Source: Rhodocollybia butyracea (Eukaryota; Basidiomycota; Agaricomycetes; Agaricales; Omphalotaceae). Taken from it: a stretch of 64,000 bases of DNA. Location: NCBI GenBank assembly GCA_015501585.1, contig JADNRY010000136.1:102420-166419 (forward strand). Reading direction: 5' to 3'. Positions 24,516-35,688 of the stretch are shown piece after piece. The position numbers and the translations under genes were made by a program. The stretch's first letter is position 1. The number at the start of each line of letters is the position of its first letter. Under the pieces are notes generated by a model. The model made no database searches. It had not been told where the DNA came from and saw only the letters and a list, made by a program, of their open reading frames with translations.

Positions 24516-25599
24516 TCGCAATAATATATAAACACTACCCTCCAGACAGCCTTAGAGTTTTGACTATCCCACCATTGTCTATAGGCTAGGCAGCCAACAT
24601 GCAGATTCGGACCAAGTTGAAGAACAAGCCGAGAGGAGAGGCTACTTGCGCACACCAAGGGTTCCCACGCCTGACCTTTTCTGACCGATTATGACCGATC
24701 GACCTTTCTGAGTCCGAAAGCACCGATCAGTCATGTGAACGGATAAGCGCCCGTGTTTAATCGTTCCGACGGGCAACTTTGAGCTCAATTCCTGCAATTC
24801 CAGCTCAATAAACCCTTGGGAAACCAGTTGTTAAGCTTTAGCTAAATAGTACACTCAATAAATGTACATTTTAGCTCCGAAAATCTCTAGAAATGCAACA
24901 AAGAAACACGGAACATGCTTAAAGCTTGTTTGACCAGCCCATTAAACTTAATAACTTGCATAAACATATATTCCTGGCTTCGCGCGTTAGCGCGAATTTT
25001 TTATACGCTTAGGCTATGTTTTTACAAGGTTTTTACCTACTACACACGGCAAGCCACACTCCTAGAGGATATTGTCAGCACTATTTGTAAACACTGTAAA
25101 GTACTACTTATAGATTGTTTGTACATTTAACAGTGCTGGAGGCGAAAAAATTTATACTTTGACTCTCAGAAATAGAGAATCTGAGTAATATTCATGCATT
25201 GCACAGCTGGGAATTGAAACCCTGGCTCAGCATAAGCGACATTTGGGTTATATACCTAAGCCGACCCTCGGCGTGAGCAATTTTTCAGAGGAGAGGACAT
25301 ATTTATGTAACACGTGCCACACGCGTCTAACCAGAATTTCGCTTTCTTCGTTACTACTTCCTGGAAGCACTTTTTGTCGACATCTCGCCTAGCCTTCCTA
25401 GGGATCAAGAGCTCAAGCGCTCGTGCACCTCTACTGTTGTCCTTATGATGTCAATACGTGGATATGTTCCACAAAAAATTCTCAATTCTGAACAGTGTCG
25501 TTAGACTGTTAGTGTTTCTGTCAGACAATGGGACCAGCGGGTCTCTTGATTTATATTATAAGGTTCGTCTTTACTGTTATGCGAGAAAAACAAAGACTG
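24516..25599. other. Intergenic, with a weak tRNA-like stretch
   Basis: No gene was supported. On minus, about 25195-25275 has an A-box-like GGCTTAGGTATATAACC and a B-box-like GGTTTCAATTCCC at tRNA-like spacing. I could not fold a convincing acceptor stem, so a tRNA-derived relic is only a possibility. Confidence 0.25.
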
Positions 25600-27610
25600 A
25601 TCCCAATCTTAACTAAGCTCCAGCATTGCCTCCCACTCGACCCTCATACGTTCACTTGACTCTCTTCTCCACGTTTCAGAGCCAGGAGAATGGACGGACG
25701 AGGCGTGCAGGTGTGGACCAGGCTAGCTCCGACGCGATCATCTTGCTCTGCCAGCCAACACCCTATCGGCTCGAGATTCATGTCAATAGACACCACCAAG
25801 GTGCTCAAGTCTACACCGAAAGACCGCACTCGCATTTGCGTACGCCCTCCAATTACATCACTACTCACACCTGCAATCCTCTTACCCACCCTATCCTTTC
25901 AATCACACATGCCACAACAACCACCTCCACGTCCCGAATCCCTCAGTAGTAATACTGCAGGCACCGCTTCGGACTCGTATCTACCAGCTATTGCTGGAAC
26001 GTCGTCTCATCCCTTCCCAATTCCCGTCCTGTCCTTTTCCTCTCTTGTATTGCCGGAACTTGCGCGTCCGCTCCAGCAAACAACCAATGCTTCCGAGTTG
26101 TTCCGATCCCAACCCAATACTTTTGATATCAGCACCAGTACCTCTAGCGCTTCTCGTCCTATGAGCAGGATCACTGGATCTTCACCCTCGCGTGTATAGT
26201 GGCTATGTATCTGGCCTATCTGGCTCACTGCTCACCATTGGTATTGGTACTGAGACTAGCACTGGTCTTGTTGTCTTATCGCTGCGGGTATAAATATGGA
26301 TACCAATATCGGTTCGGGCTGTCAACACGACTACCTATACCTATACCAGTATGGGTACGGATCTGGGCACTACTCCAGGAATTGCAGTTCTAATTCTTTG
26401 TCTGCGAGTGGTTGTATAGTGGGTAGTACGTCGCCTGCTAGAGGGAGTACAAGGGGAAGACCTAGTGGGACGAAAGTTAGTGTATTGGAGCGAATAGTGG
26501 CGGGGTAGGAAGCAGAGGACCGGATAGTGACGGGGGTGGGAGGAGTGGAGCGAGTGAGAGGGAGAAGGCGTGGAGGGCATTCGTGTGAGAGACGATGTGA
26601 GTATTTCTTTCTTTTTTATTCTTCCCTTTCACTATCGCTGTCCACCTTATACCGCATCGGCAATTATATTATTGACTCGTCCTTCCTTCATTATTTTGTC
26701 ATCTCCTCAGACAAGTCTGATCTTTACCACAGATTCAGATCTACAAGGAAGTCCCCATACTCATACCCGTACCTGTACCCCTGGTAATACCCATCATTCC
26801 TCCGCCCACGTCCACTCCTGATGCTGCTCTTGCAATTCCAAATTGACCTCGATAAGGTATTGCTGTTCATGCAGAACATTGATAAACAGAAATTTCTTAA
26901 TAGGTGCTTGAGGATATTCACTGCGCAGGCGAGTCGAGGGCACGGAAAGGGGTAATGTGGGAGGAGGTACTGATGTGGGATGTAGACGGAATGAGGGAGG
27001 ACAGAGAAGATAGTGACAAGATGATCTGTTGCCTCTCAGCTCATCCAGACTCCGCTTTTGCAAGAAGGATCCAAGGAAACGCGAGAAACTTGTAGAAGAG
27101 ACTCCTTCACTGTCGCTCTCAGAGCCCTTGGAGACCCACTACCAGTAGACACTTCGGAATTACAGTCAGAGGCGGAAGCGTTACACGCTCCTTTGTCACC
27201 TCCTTCACCTCCTCCAACGCCGCTTTTGCCAAGTCCAACTGCGGCATTTGCACTAGTTTGTCCTCTTGGTTTTTCTTCCGAATCGGGTTCTCCCTCAGGT
27301 TCCTCATCCACAATCTGCTTATCAATACCCAAACTGATACCCGAACGTTCGTTCTATATGGGTTCGAATATAGGTGCTGCGGCTTGGGCTCTCCCTGCCG
27401 TCTTGCGCTAAGGATTGTTGTTTCGTTGCGTAGTGAAGAGGATCCACCTCGGGGCCAGGGTCGAGGTTCACCACTCTACCCTAGCGACTCTTGCCACTGG
27501 TCCCTCCATTCTCCCCGTTCTCATTGTTCTCGAGCCCACCCGCGGTGTTGGGTTCGATTTAGTGAGGGTACCACTTTCCGGATGGAGGCGGCTATTATTT
27601 TATGTCTTGT
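25600..27610 (+). pseudogene. ATG13: Decayed ATG13 copy D (middle and C-terminal part)
   Basis: Shares with copies C, E and F the YRLEIHV stretch (about 25768-25790), the Thr/Ser-rich ATTTTSTSRIP segment (about 25915), the DSYLPAIAGTSS block (about 25975), simple-repeat-rich sequence, and the YMGSNIGAA block at about 27355-27380. The frame changes several times. The N-terminal HORMA part and a clear SLEGLG tail were not found. Same strand as copies B, C, E and F. Confidence 0.65.
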
Positions 27611-27709
27611 GCGTGCTTAGTATATACGCATAGATGAACTTAGACGAACTGGTATGTGGGCATGACATGGCTTGTTTTACCATCTGGAGTGAACGGACGG
27701 CACGCTGAG

Positions 27710-27975
27710 TACCCTTACCCCCTACCCCTATCTCAATGCTCAGTTATAGGAAGTAATTGCGCTGAAACGTACGGATATTTGTTAGTAATTATTAACTATC
27801 ATTTGATTAGGATTATGGACTATCATTTGCCTTATCGTTCTTATTCCTATTTGCTATCTTGACTGTTTTTTTTGCTTCTTACCCCCTACCCTTATCTCAA
27901 TGGTTATTGAACAAGTAAATGGATCGTTGGTAGTAATTATCAATTATTCGATTAGGATTATTGACTGTCATGTGG
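27710..27975. repeat. Duplicated 3'-flank block of the ATG13 unit
   Basis: A block with TACCCCCTACCC, TATCTCAATG, GTAGTAATTAT or GTTAGTAATTAT and GATTAGGATTAT occurs at about 27715-27815 and again at about 27878-27965. Related sequence lies after copy B near 16730-16800. The rest, to 28370, has no supported gene. Confidence 0.5.
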
Positions 27976-28370
27976 TGTAGCATCTCAGAAACATGGTAAG
28001 TAGTAGCAATGGCGGTCATCGGACCTTGAGAGAGAAAGAGAAAAATAATGCTAGAGGAAGGATATCCTCACCAGTAAAAAATATACTGCAATTGAGATTG
28101 CCAGATGTCCAAGTATTAGTGCGGTGCGTGTTTAGACGACCCCCTACTATTTAGACACAATATTCCTACAGAATTCTCATATTACCACTATTTAATAAAC
28201 TCGCTGCCAGCGCTGGCATTCATTGGCATCCCTCAAATCCATCTCTCTCTTGGTCCTTGAGCTTTTTTAATGCTTGTAGTCATAATTGGCGTCAGGATGG
28301 GCCTGACGAGTCTCTTTTACTGTACTAAAGTCCGGCTATAAAAAGAAATCATTTTAAAACAGGGAAAAAT

Positions 28371-29902
28371 CTATATCAGAACACTTACAGCTGAACTTGC
28401 GTATGTAATTGTAGTTGGGTGCTCTCGATGGTGTTCAACTAGAGTCTCCATATTGCAAATGATAGTAGGGAGTTCTATTATGTTTGGCCCACTTGTCCCA
28501 TGACCGGACTGTGCACTTCGCCGCGTATTGAGTCTATAAATCCGAGGAGATGAGTGTGCTTGGGGGAGTGTACAATGAGTGCTTACGAAAATAGAATTGA
28601 GTTGGCATAAACTAAACAGCGGTGGTAAGAAACTTGGTCAGAATCAGAAACCAAAGCCAGATCAAGTTACCCTGCGGCAAGATGAGATACAGAGCGGCCC
28701 ACACAACTGCATAGTTTATTAGAAAGTCTGCTTGAAGGGATATCATATCATATATGACCGATATATGACTCACGGGCACTTGGAAGAAGCTCGTACTGAG
28801 CGGAAAACGGTTTGGTTAAAATGACGCAGTAGGTACCAATGTGCTCACAGAAATCACCAAAGACAGAGATATGACACTAACGAAAATTAATTGATTTTAG
28901 ATAGCTCTGAGAGTAAATCAGACAAGATACCTCGGAAGAAGGCCCGTCGCTGTAGATAAATAATAAGCAGCTCAGCTGAGTCACTGAGAGAGATTCAATA
29001 CACATACTCAGCGAAAAAAATATGATGCGTTCCAGAAGTTTGGCTGTTCTACATTGTGGGTGGGAAATTACTCAGAATTTTGGAAGTAAACATAGTTTGC
29101 TTACTTTGCAATCGGAGTCTGAGAACGTTTAATATACAGAAGGACACATAGTGACATGCACACTCCGACGTCAATTGCCATACCCAGTGACAAAGCAAGT
29201 GTCAACAGCCAAGAATATGTCTCAATAAATTCATGAAGCAAGGCAACTTGGGTTATTAGAACTGCAATGGATAAGCTGATGGCTTCACGTGCAGTAACAG
29301 CTATCCAAGGCAATATGAATGCGCTTTTCGGAAATTGCGAAAGTTTCTGGACACGAAGGATGAAGAGAAGCTACAAGAAATGAGCTTAGTAAATTAGATA
29401 TGCTGCCATCTATATGTAACATCATACATATAGCATGCTTGAACACATACGGTGACATACCTGAGCCAACAGATCAATTGTTGCTCCACAAGCAATAGTT
29501 CCTGCCATACTGACCGAGGTCTCGGCTACCAGTGCAAACTGGCCAAATCCTGTAACTGTAACAGTATAAATGTAATAGAGGCTGCTGACAATCTCCCCAA
29601 GAAGGCACAGTCTGGATATAGAAATCTAGTAAGTTTAGACCTTACAGATTTGAGCTAACATTCCGCTAAGCACTCGCCCAATTAAGCTAATCTGTAGAGG
29701 TAGGTGAAAATACCGATCAGCATGCGATAACTGCACAAAGATATATTAAGATCAGATCACTGACAATGAATTTGACTAATTTTTTTTCTTTAGGAAAGTT
29801 TCGGAAATAAAGAAACATTTGTAGTGTCGCAATCCCGAACAGAAAGGTGGCAATGGAGATTCCGAGTTCAAAAGCACCGAGAGTAGGACCGAGAGTGCCC
29901 AT
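28371..29902 (-). CDS. DUF6534-type seven-helix membrane protein (multi-exon)
   Basis: Read on minus, the first exon (from 29902) starts MGTLGPTLGAFELGISIATFLFG, a first membrane helix followed by FLYFRNFPKEKK. Later exons give EIVSSLYYIYTVTVTG, LLFILRVQKL, AFILPWIAVTARE, WLLTLALSLGMAIDVGV, TAKLLERIIFF, AVVWAALYLILP and YANSILFSLNTRRS. The last is the typical closing motif of the DUF6534 family. Introns with GT..AG ends connect these in phase and the frame ends in TAG at 28371. The join between exon 1 and EIVSS is unsure: a 17-nt micro-exon (TTATCGCATGCTGATCG) fits the phase, but it requires a 34-nt intron. If that is wrong, the gene could be broken there. The family is widespread in Agaricomycetes; its role is unknown, with a sensing function often assumed. 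Confidence 0.65.
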
Positions 29903-32289
29903 GGGTTGCGGAAATGATTGATTGTTTGGAGTGTTTCAGTGACCTTTATAGAACCGCAAAGAGCATCATAATATATCCTGATGAGATCTTTAATCTGTTC
30001 CAAATATATTCAATCATTCAGCATCTCTCCATCTCTCCATAAATGATTCAGGTTGCATGTGCATCTTGAGCGTGCAAGATGTCCACAACTGCACCTCCGA
30101 ACTTTCCATATATTGGATCCAAATGGATGTTACGAGACTTTACTGCTGGCCCTCTGAGAGTTGATTGGATTGATATAACTTGGAACAGCCATAGCCCACT
30201 GTCCTCTTTCATTGGTTTGGCTTTGCGCCCAAATTGTGGGATAGATCAGAAAAGTTGAAGCATAGTACAGCCTTGCTTTGCGTCATTGTTTGCATACTTA
30301 CACGAGCTTGTCAGGACACAAATAAGTATAGCAATAACTTAAAAGTGGTTAAATTAAGGCAAAATTAAGGGCATAAATTTTAGGATTATCTCTTCCTACA
30401 AAAGAGAATGTATCAAGAATAATTATGAAAATGCTATTGTCTGGACTCTGACCCAATAATTCAGCCAGCATGGCTTTGGGTATGACACATCTCTGCTGCA
30501 CAGTTACTCGGCAGTCAACTCAACGGAACCTTTGTCAATGTCAAGTCAGTCACAAGTCACGTCGTTGGTTTTGGTCGACACGCTTATCAACGGCTCCCTT
30601 TGAACACTTATCTGGCTATGCAACTAGCGGGTATGATAGCCATTTTGCCCCTCTGTGACTGCAACCTTGGACAGGTATCTTCAAAAGTTGAGCACCGCGA
30701 TGATATGAGTACTGCAGCATACAATTCAAGCCTGAGCATCTTCTCAAGCGACGACTCTCTTATCCGCATTTTTGATATCTGTTCGACGTTAGAGTGTTGA
30801 TGCATTATCAAACTCAGCCATATAACCTGCGAAATTCTAACATGTTAAGGTAAATCAATCTCAGTTGCAGTAAACAACTATATTCAATCTGAGGTACCCG
30901 TTAATGTAAATCAATTTGTGTAAGTCAGTGTAACTACGTAGCGAAGAAATGTAAGACCCCGTTCGGCTCCCGCGACTCAATATGATACGCTAAAACCTTC
31001 CCCGCCAAATCAGTTGATAGATAAGCTTTTTTTTTTTTTTTTTTGCAAATTTCCTCTTCATAATATCACAGATCGTCATGTTCTGCAAATTAAGTAACGT
31101 ACAATACTGTTAACTAGACAAATAGACAGTGACTTATGTGACTACATTGATCAGTTGTTCTTTTCGTGTCTCTTTAACCTTACTTCCACCCCCTGCAGCT
31201 TTGGCTGATATACAAGGAAGCACACGGCGCGCGCTGTCTGGTCTGTTGAGGATGGCAGGACCATGTTTGACACCTTGGATCAAAAGGCTGAAGGATACGC
31301 AACCAATAATGGAGGGTGGCATGACCCAGCTCTGAAAGCTGAAAAACAGTGAATTAACAAGTGGAGGGGCGGAAAGAATGTAAGGTGTTGTTGTAAAGGG
31401 GGAAAAACTCAGATACAAGCTACGCTCATCCTCCAAATGTGGGGACAAAAGCACACCAGAGGGTAGAGATGGGTAAAGCCCTGGGTCAACAACCCGATGG
31501 AGTCTCATTCCATAAAACTAGGTACTTATATTACGAGTCCTGAATGTAATGAAGGCTCGTCCTTATGGCGGGTTTCGCGTGAGAATTTGTCCAAATTAGG
31601 CTTCATCTTGTCTAAATCCGGTTGACCTAATAAGGAGATTAGTTTCGATATATTTGGGATGTCAAAGCGTTTGCCATGTGACCTTTGCTTTGCCCTTAAA
31701 CTTTCAATTTGTCCAACTTACAGCTCCTCGACATTCCATTATTAAATCAATTCAGTTTCTCGTTTTTTTCGTTTCGGGGCAACTTTCGCCATGCGCTAAC
31801 CTTGGGTTTTCATCTGGATGCAGTATGCGGGGTACTTTCCCAAGCACAGAAAAGATTTGTGTGCAATGGGTAAATCGCTGAAATTGTTCCCATCTTGCGG
31901 TGAATGCTGTGAAATACAGAGGTACAAAGAAATGCGGAACGTGAAAGATCCCGAGCTATTACTTGGACAGCAAATATTCCCTCGACGACAATGAAAACTG
32001 CCGCGTAAAAGTGGTATGTATCTACAAACTCATTAGGCAGAAATTTACCAAAAAAATACAGGTCGGTTCATGATGACAGCTGTGACCAGGTTGCGCACAT
32101 ACAATGAAAAACGTGGAATTAGCAACAGTAATCCTCGAGCATCGGTCCCATCTCAGACTGAACGCAATCTCACCGACGACAAGGCATACCAGTGGCGGTT
32201 GCAAATGTCTATGAGTTCACGGCCTCCCCCACCCAGTCGCCCACCCTCCACCTCTCAACAGTTCTTGGTCCATTTCTTGGGCAAGGCGG
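29903..32289. other. Intergenic, no supported gene
   Basis: Short frames only. A poly-T run lies near 31028-31044. No repeats with clear boundaries were recognised. Confidence 0.35.
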
Positions 32290-33335
32290 GTCAAGAATTA
32301 TCGTGGAACCGACTCATACAGTCTGGATTTCGGTCTAGTACCACAGTTTACCTGCTCTTGCACATCGACGCTGTAAATAATGCTCTGCAAAAGGCAGATT
32401 GTTCTGAAGACGTTGACCCAGTGATATACGTGGCACCTTACAATTCTGCAAATCCAAGTGCATGCTGTCACGTTGAGGTCGGAGATATGAGATTTCTGTG
32501 TCCTATCAGTGGCGACGGTGAGTGATAGTTTTCTCTGGAATGAACTCGCTCTCATCCTGAACAGTGGACCCGTTGTTTGCTTTTGCTTTTCTGCAAACTT
32601 TTATCGATACATTACGAGAATATCTTGGAACAGTGTCTGCTGCTACCCTCAAGGATAACTTTGATATTGTGTGCCAAATATGAATTGAGCCTTTTTCATC
32701 GACGTGTCCGCTTATAGAGGTGTTATCAGCTGTTTGAAGAAACACTGGATGCAGGAGGCCATTTTCTCACTACATACTCCAATGCGCTCTGTGACATTGT
32801 TATTCCGCCTTCTTTGCTCAACAAGCCACTCCGAAATGTCACTGGTACAAATTTCAATTCTACTATCAATTCTGGATTTGGTGCTGGGGCCGCAGCGGGC
32901 CCATTTTCTTCTCCACTATCTTGGTGAAAAACTGGCATGCGATACAACAATAATGAAATCTATTTTGACGTAGTTGAAGAGCTCCAATAGAGCCATTGTG
33001 AACAAGTGTGAACTATTTTCATTCCATGTCCTCCAAAGCTCAATTCTCGATTAGAAATGGCCTGGTTACTTTTAGCAATGTTTGAGGTAGAATTGAAGCC
33101 AACGTAAAGCTTTCTGGTGTACCATCTTTTTGTTTTATTCTATGTGCTCAATTTGGGACAAACAAACACCCGACTGTTCCCTGAACTTTACTAATTCTCA
33201 AGTCTTATCGGATTGTGCTTTACATCCCTGTGTCCGGTTCGTCATACACTTGGATCATCACCATGTCACATCCTCACAATTCCACAGTTTCCAGCGTTGG
33301 AATTGTGAATGGCGATGAGAGCGATATTCTACCTG
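32290..33335 (+). pseudogene. APM3: AP-3 complex mu subunit pseudogene
   Basis: The first part encodes IQSGFRSS, LLHIDAVNNALQKA, DPVIYVAPYN, CCHVEVGDMRFLCPISGD. After an intron comes DPLFAFAFLQTFIDTLREYLGTVSAATLKDNFDIVCQ, then LTTYSNALCDIVIPPSLLN, GTNFNSTINSGFGAGAAAGPFSSP and GMRYNNNEIYFDVVEEL. This order matches fungal AP-3 mu, the medium chain of the vacuolar sorting adaptor. TGA replaces an expected Arg codon just before KTGMRYNNN. A frameshift follows EEL, and another TGA stands where Trp is expected (NVWG-type motif). A late exon has FTNSQVLSDCALHPCVR and FQRW, after which the C-terminal half is missing. Stops, frameshift and truncation mark it as a dead copy; a working gene is expected elsewhere. 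Confidence 0.8.
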
Positions 33336-33529
33336 TGCATCTCAGTGCCAATAAGGGAGTGTAACTTGTGTATCAGAAATGTCACTGGAACCAGATACAT
33401 ACCAGCCTTCTGCTGCTGCATACTGCAAAATATAGTATCTATTTAAATGATAACCAGCATTTTACAGGACTCGTACCTGCCACGCGCCCTGCGCGATGGC
33501 CCACACTCGCAAGTACTAGATAATTGTAT

Positions 33530-33720
33530 ACTACACTACATAAGGGAATTGACTTGCTTTAAGTCCAGGCAAGTCATGTAAAGTCATTATGAGTCATTTA
33601 GAATCATTACACAGTCAATGACTCAATGCACAGTAACTATGTACTACAAATGAGTCAATGCAATATTGACACACTATGACTCCAGTCCATGTGAGTCAGT
33701 CCAAGTTTGTACACGGAGGC
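33530..33720. repeat. GAGTCA/GTCAAT-rich low-complexity block
   Basis: Variants of AGTCAT and GAGTCA recur about a dozen times in less than 200 bp. A similar block lies at 46070-46190 inside an LTR-like sequence, so this may be an LTR remnant. Confidence 0.4.
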
Positions 33721-33841
33721 ACTTGCAAATATTCCAGTCCAAATTCCTACATAAGGACTGTTTGGGATCCAGGTCATTAGAACAGGCTATGCACTTAATT
33801 CTTGCCGGTTCAATGTAACTTAACATTGTTTAAGCTTAAAC

Positions 33842-33952
33842 ATGAATGCACCATCTTCAAGAAGCTTGCTAACCTTCCTGGCTGGGGCTTGGACTCTGAT
33901 ACCTAATCATCATGTTCAAGCTTCCAATGAGCAATGGGATACTTATCTTGAG
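33842..33952 (+). pseudogene. Orphan first exon with signal peptide
   Basis: ATG at 33842 opens 37 codons (MNAPSSRSLLTFLAGAWTLI, then NHHVQASNEQWDTYLE) and stops at a good donor (GTATGT at 33953). The hydrophobic core looks like a signal peptide with cleavage after VQA. No continuation was found before the MITE at 34127. Probably the stranded first exon of a secreted-protein gene; chance cannot be excluded. Confidence 0.4.
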
Positions 33953-34126
33953 GTATGTACAGTCTCTTACTCTACAACTTGTATAAAATGAATCCAATAT
34001 TCAAAATCACTGCCAACTTGACATCCACACTCATTTCTCCTCATCACTTACACTGCCATTCTCATTATCATACTCTTCCAGTTGATACAAGTCCTTCTGA
34101 GTAGGAAATTACTAGTAATACTATAG

Positions 34127-34382
34127 TGTATGAGGGTGTAGGGAGGCAACGGTTACGGTCACGGCGTATCCCGTTGCGTTGCCTAATTTTTGGCTGGTCA
34201 TGGTCACGGAGGATGCCAGCCCCAGAACCGTGACCAAAGAACCAAGGCTTCAAAATATTGTAAAAGAGCTTAAAAATTGTAAATTTTTATTGAAGTCACA
34301 GTCAAATTGGCTTTGGTTGCTAAGTCAGGATTCAAAATTCTTGTCACGGTGATCCACTCTATTGCCTCCCTACACCCCCATA
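34127..34382. mobile_element. MITE-like element, about 256 bp
   Basis: GTGTAGGGAGGCAA near 34136-34149 is matched in reverse complement by TTGCCTCCCTACAC near 34362-34375. The match extends to about 20 of 21 bases at the outer ends. Internal inverted pieces around GGTTACGGTCACGG add to the fold. There is no coding capacity. Confidence 0.6.
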
Positions 34383-35290
34383 GTAGAGTCAAAGTTTTGC
34401 GTCACCATACTGTACTACTTATTACGATCGATAGTTCAGTAACGCATAACGCACCCCCTCTGAACTCATTGATTCCCGGATTCGTAACACATAACGCTAG
34501 GGTCTGAACTAATCATTTTCCAAATCATAACGCTACTAAATTTTTGCAATTTAGGTACATAGAAATCAAAATTTCCTTGTGTTCGGATACGATAACGATT
34601 ATAACCTTAGCATACAATTATTTGTCCCTTCCAACTTGCTATATTCCGCAGGAGTGGTAAAATTTGATTGATGGTAGACCTGTAGTCTACCTGTAGCCAT
34701 CAACAGTAGAATGAAAAAAAAAAATTTGGATGCCTTTGGTGGCGGCAAATTGAACTGAACACCATATGCGTAACGCATAACGCATAGGGCTGAACTGATG
34801 AACACCTGAAATTAGATAGTAACTTGATGATAACGCTACATATCGGTCGTAATAGTACAGTACTTCGCCTCCTTAAGTTCTTCCCAAGTTCTTCCATAAT
34901 AATTACAGTATACTTAATCTGAGTACATTGAAGCTTTTTTATATCGAAATAAAGATGTTCTACATTGTACATTAGTGTGAATGTAAAATTTCTACCGGTA
35001 CCAAAGCCTATCAGTGTATCAAGCATATGGAATGATGTGGGGATAATCCAGTGTGGCAGGTGGCTGAGATGTGGGAGCTCAAAAAAACCAGGGTGGGTTT
35101 ATGCATGCCCCTTGTAGTCACACACCACTTTGTGGGAAGTGGGAGGGTGTGGGTCCTGTAGGCCTACACCCTCGCACTGTCACAGGGTTGTGAAACTGCA
35201 GTGTACTCACAGACATTTGTATATAAGTACGGACAAGAGAGAGAATCCGAAAATTCATAGATCAATGTGATAGGAAAAGATTCCTTCTAC
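34383..35290. other. Intergenic with repeated GTAACGCATAACGC motifs
   Basis: Near 34438-34455 and 34770-34790 the same GTAACGCATAACGCA string occurs, with related GTAACACATAACGC near 34485. No gene was recognised. Confidence 0.4.
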
Positions 35291-35544
35291 TCACACCGCC
35301 ATTACCTCCACTTCCATCAGACGGAAGCTCGGTGGGAAGTTCAATACTTTGGACATCAATTTGGAATCTGGATATTCTCTGAAATGTTGAATTTTGCGTT
35401 GCCTGAAATGGAGAAACTGAATTGGTTTTTCCATTTCAGAGGCGCCGAAACAAAATACTTCGGATGTCATCTGAAATGATATCCAAAGTTTAGCCTTTCT
35501 CAGTAGGCTTCCCTCTGACGGAAGCGGAGGTAATGGCGGTGTGA
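35291..35544. mobile_element. Foldback MITE, 254 bp, about 40-bp terminal inverted repeats
   Basis: The left end TCACACCGCCATTACCTCC is the reverse complement of GGAGGTAATGGCGGTGTGA at the right end. The match continues with few mismatches to about 40 bp. The interior is also self-complementary (CTGAAATGG..CCATTTCAG near 35402-35440), so the whole element can fold. It lies just outside the 3' end of the arrestin-like gene. Confidence 0.75.
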
Positions 35545-35688
35545 CTTGAGCTCTAGATATTGTTTTTGATAGCATGAAATATAGAGCCTTAATCGTCTTT
35601 ATAAGGAAATGAGTTACAAAAATAAAAATAAAAGATGCAAGGAAAGCGATAGCAAAATGACAATGCATAGAAAAGAATCAAGGAAATG

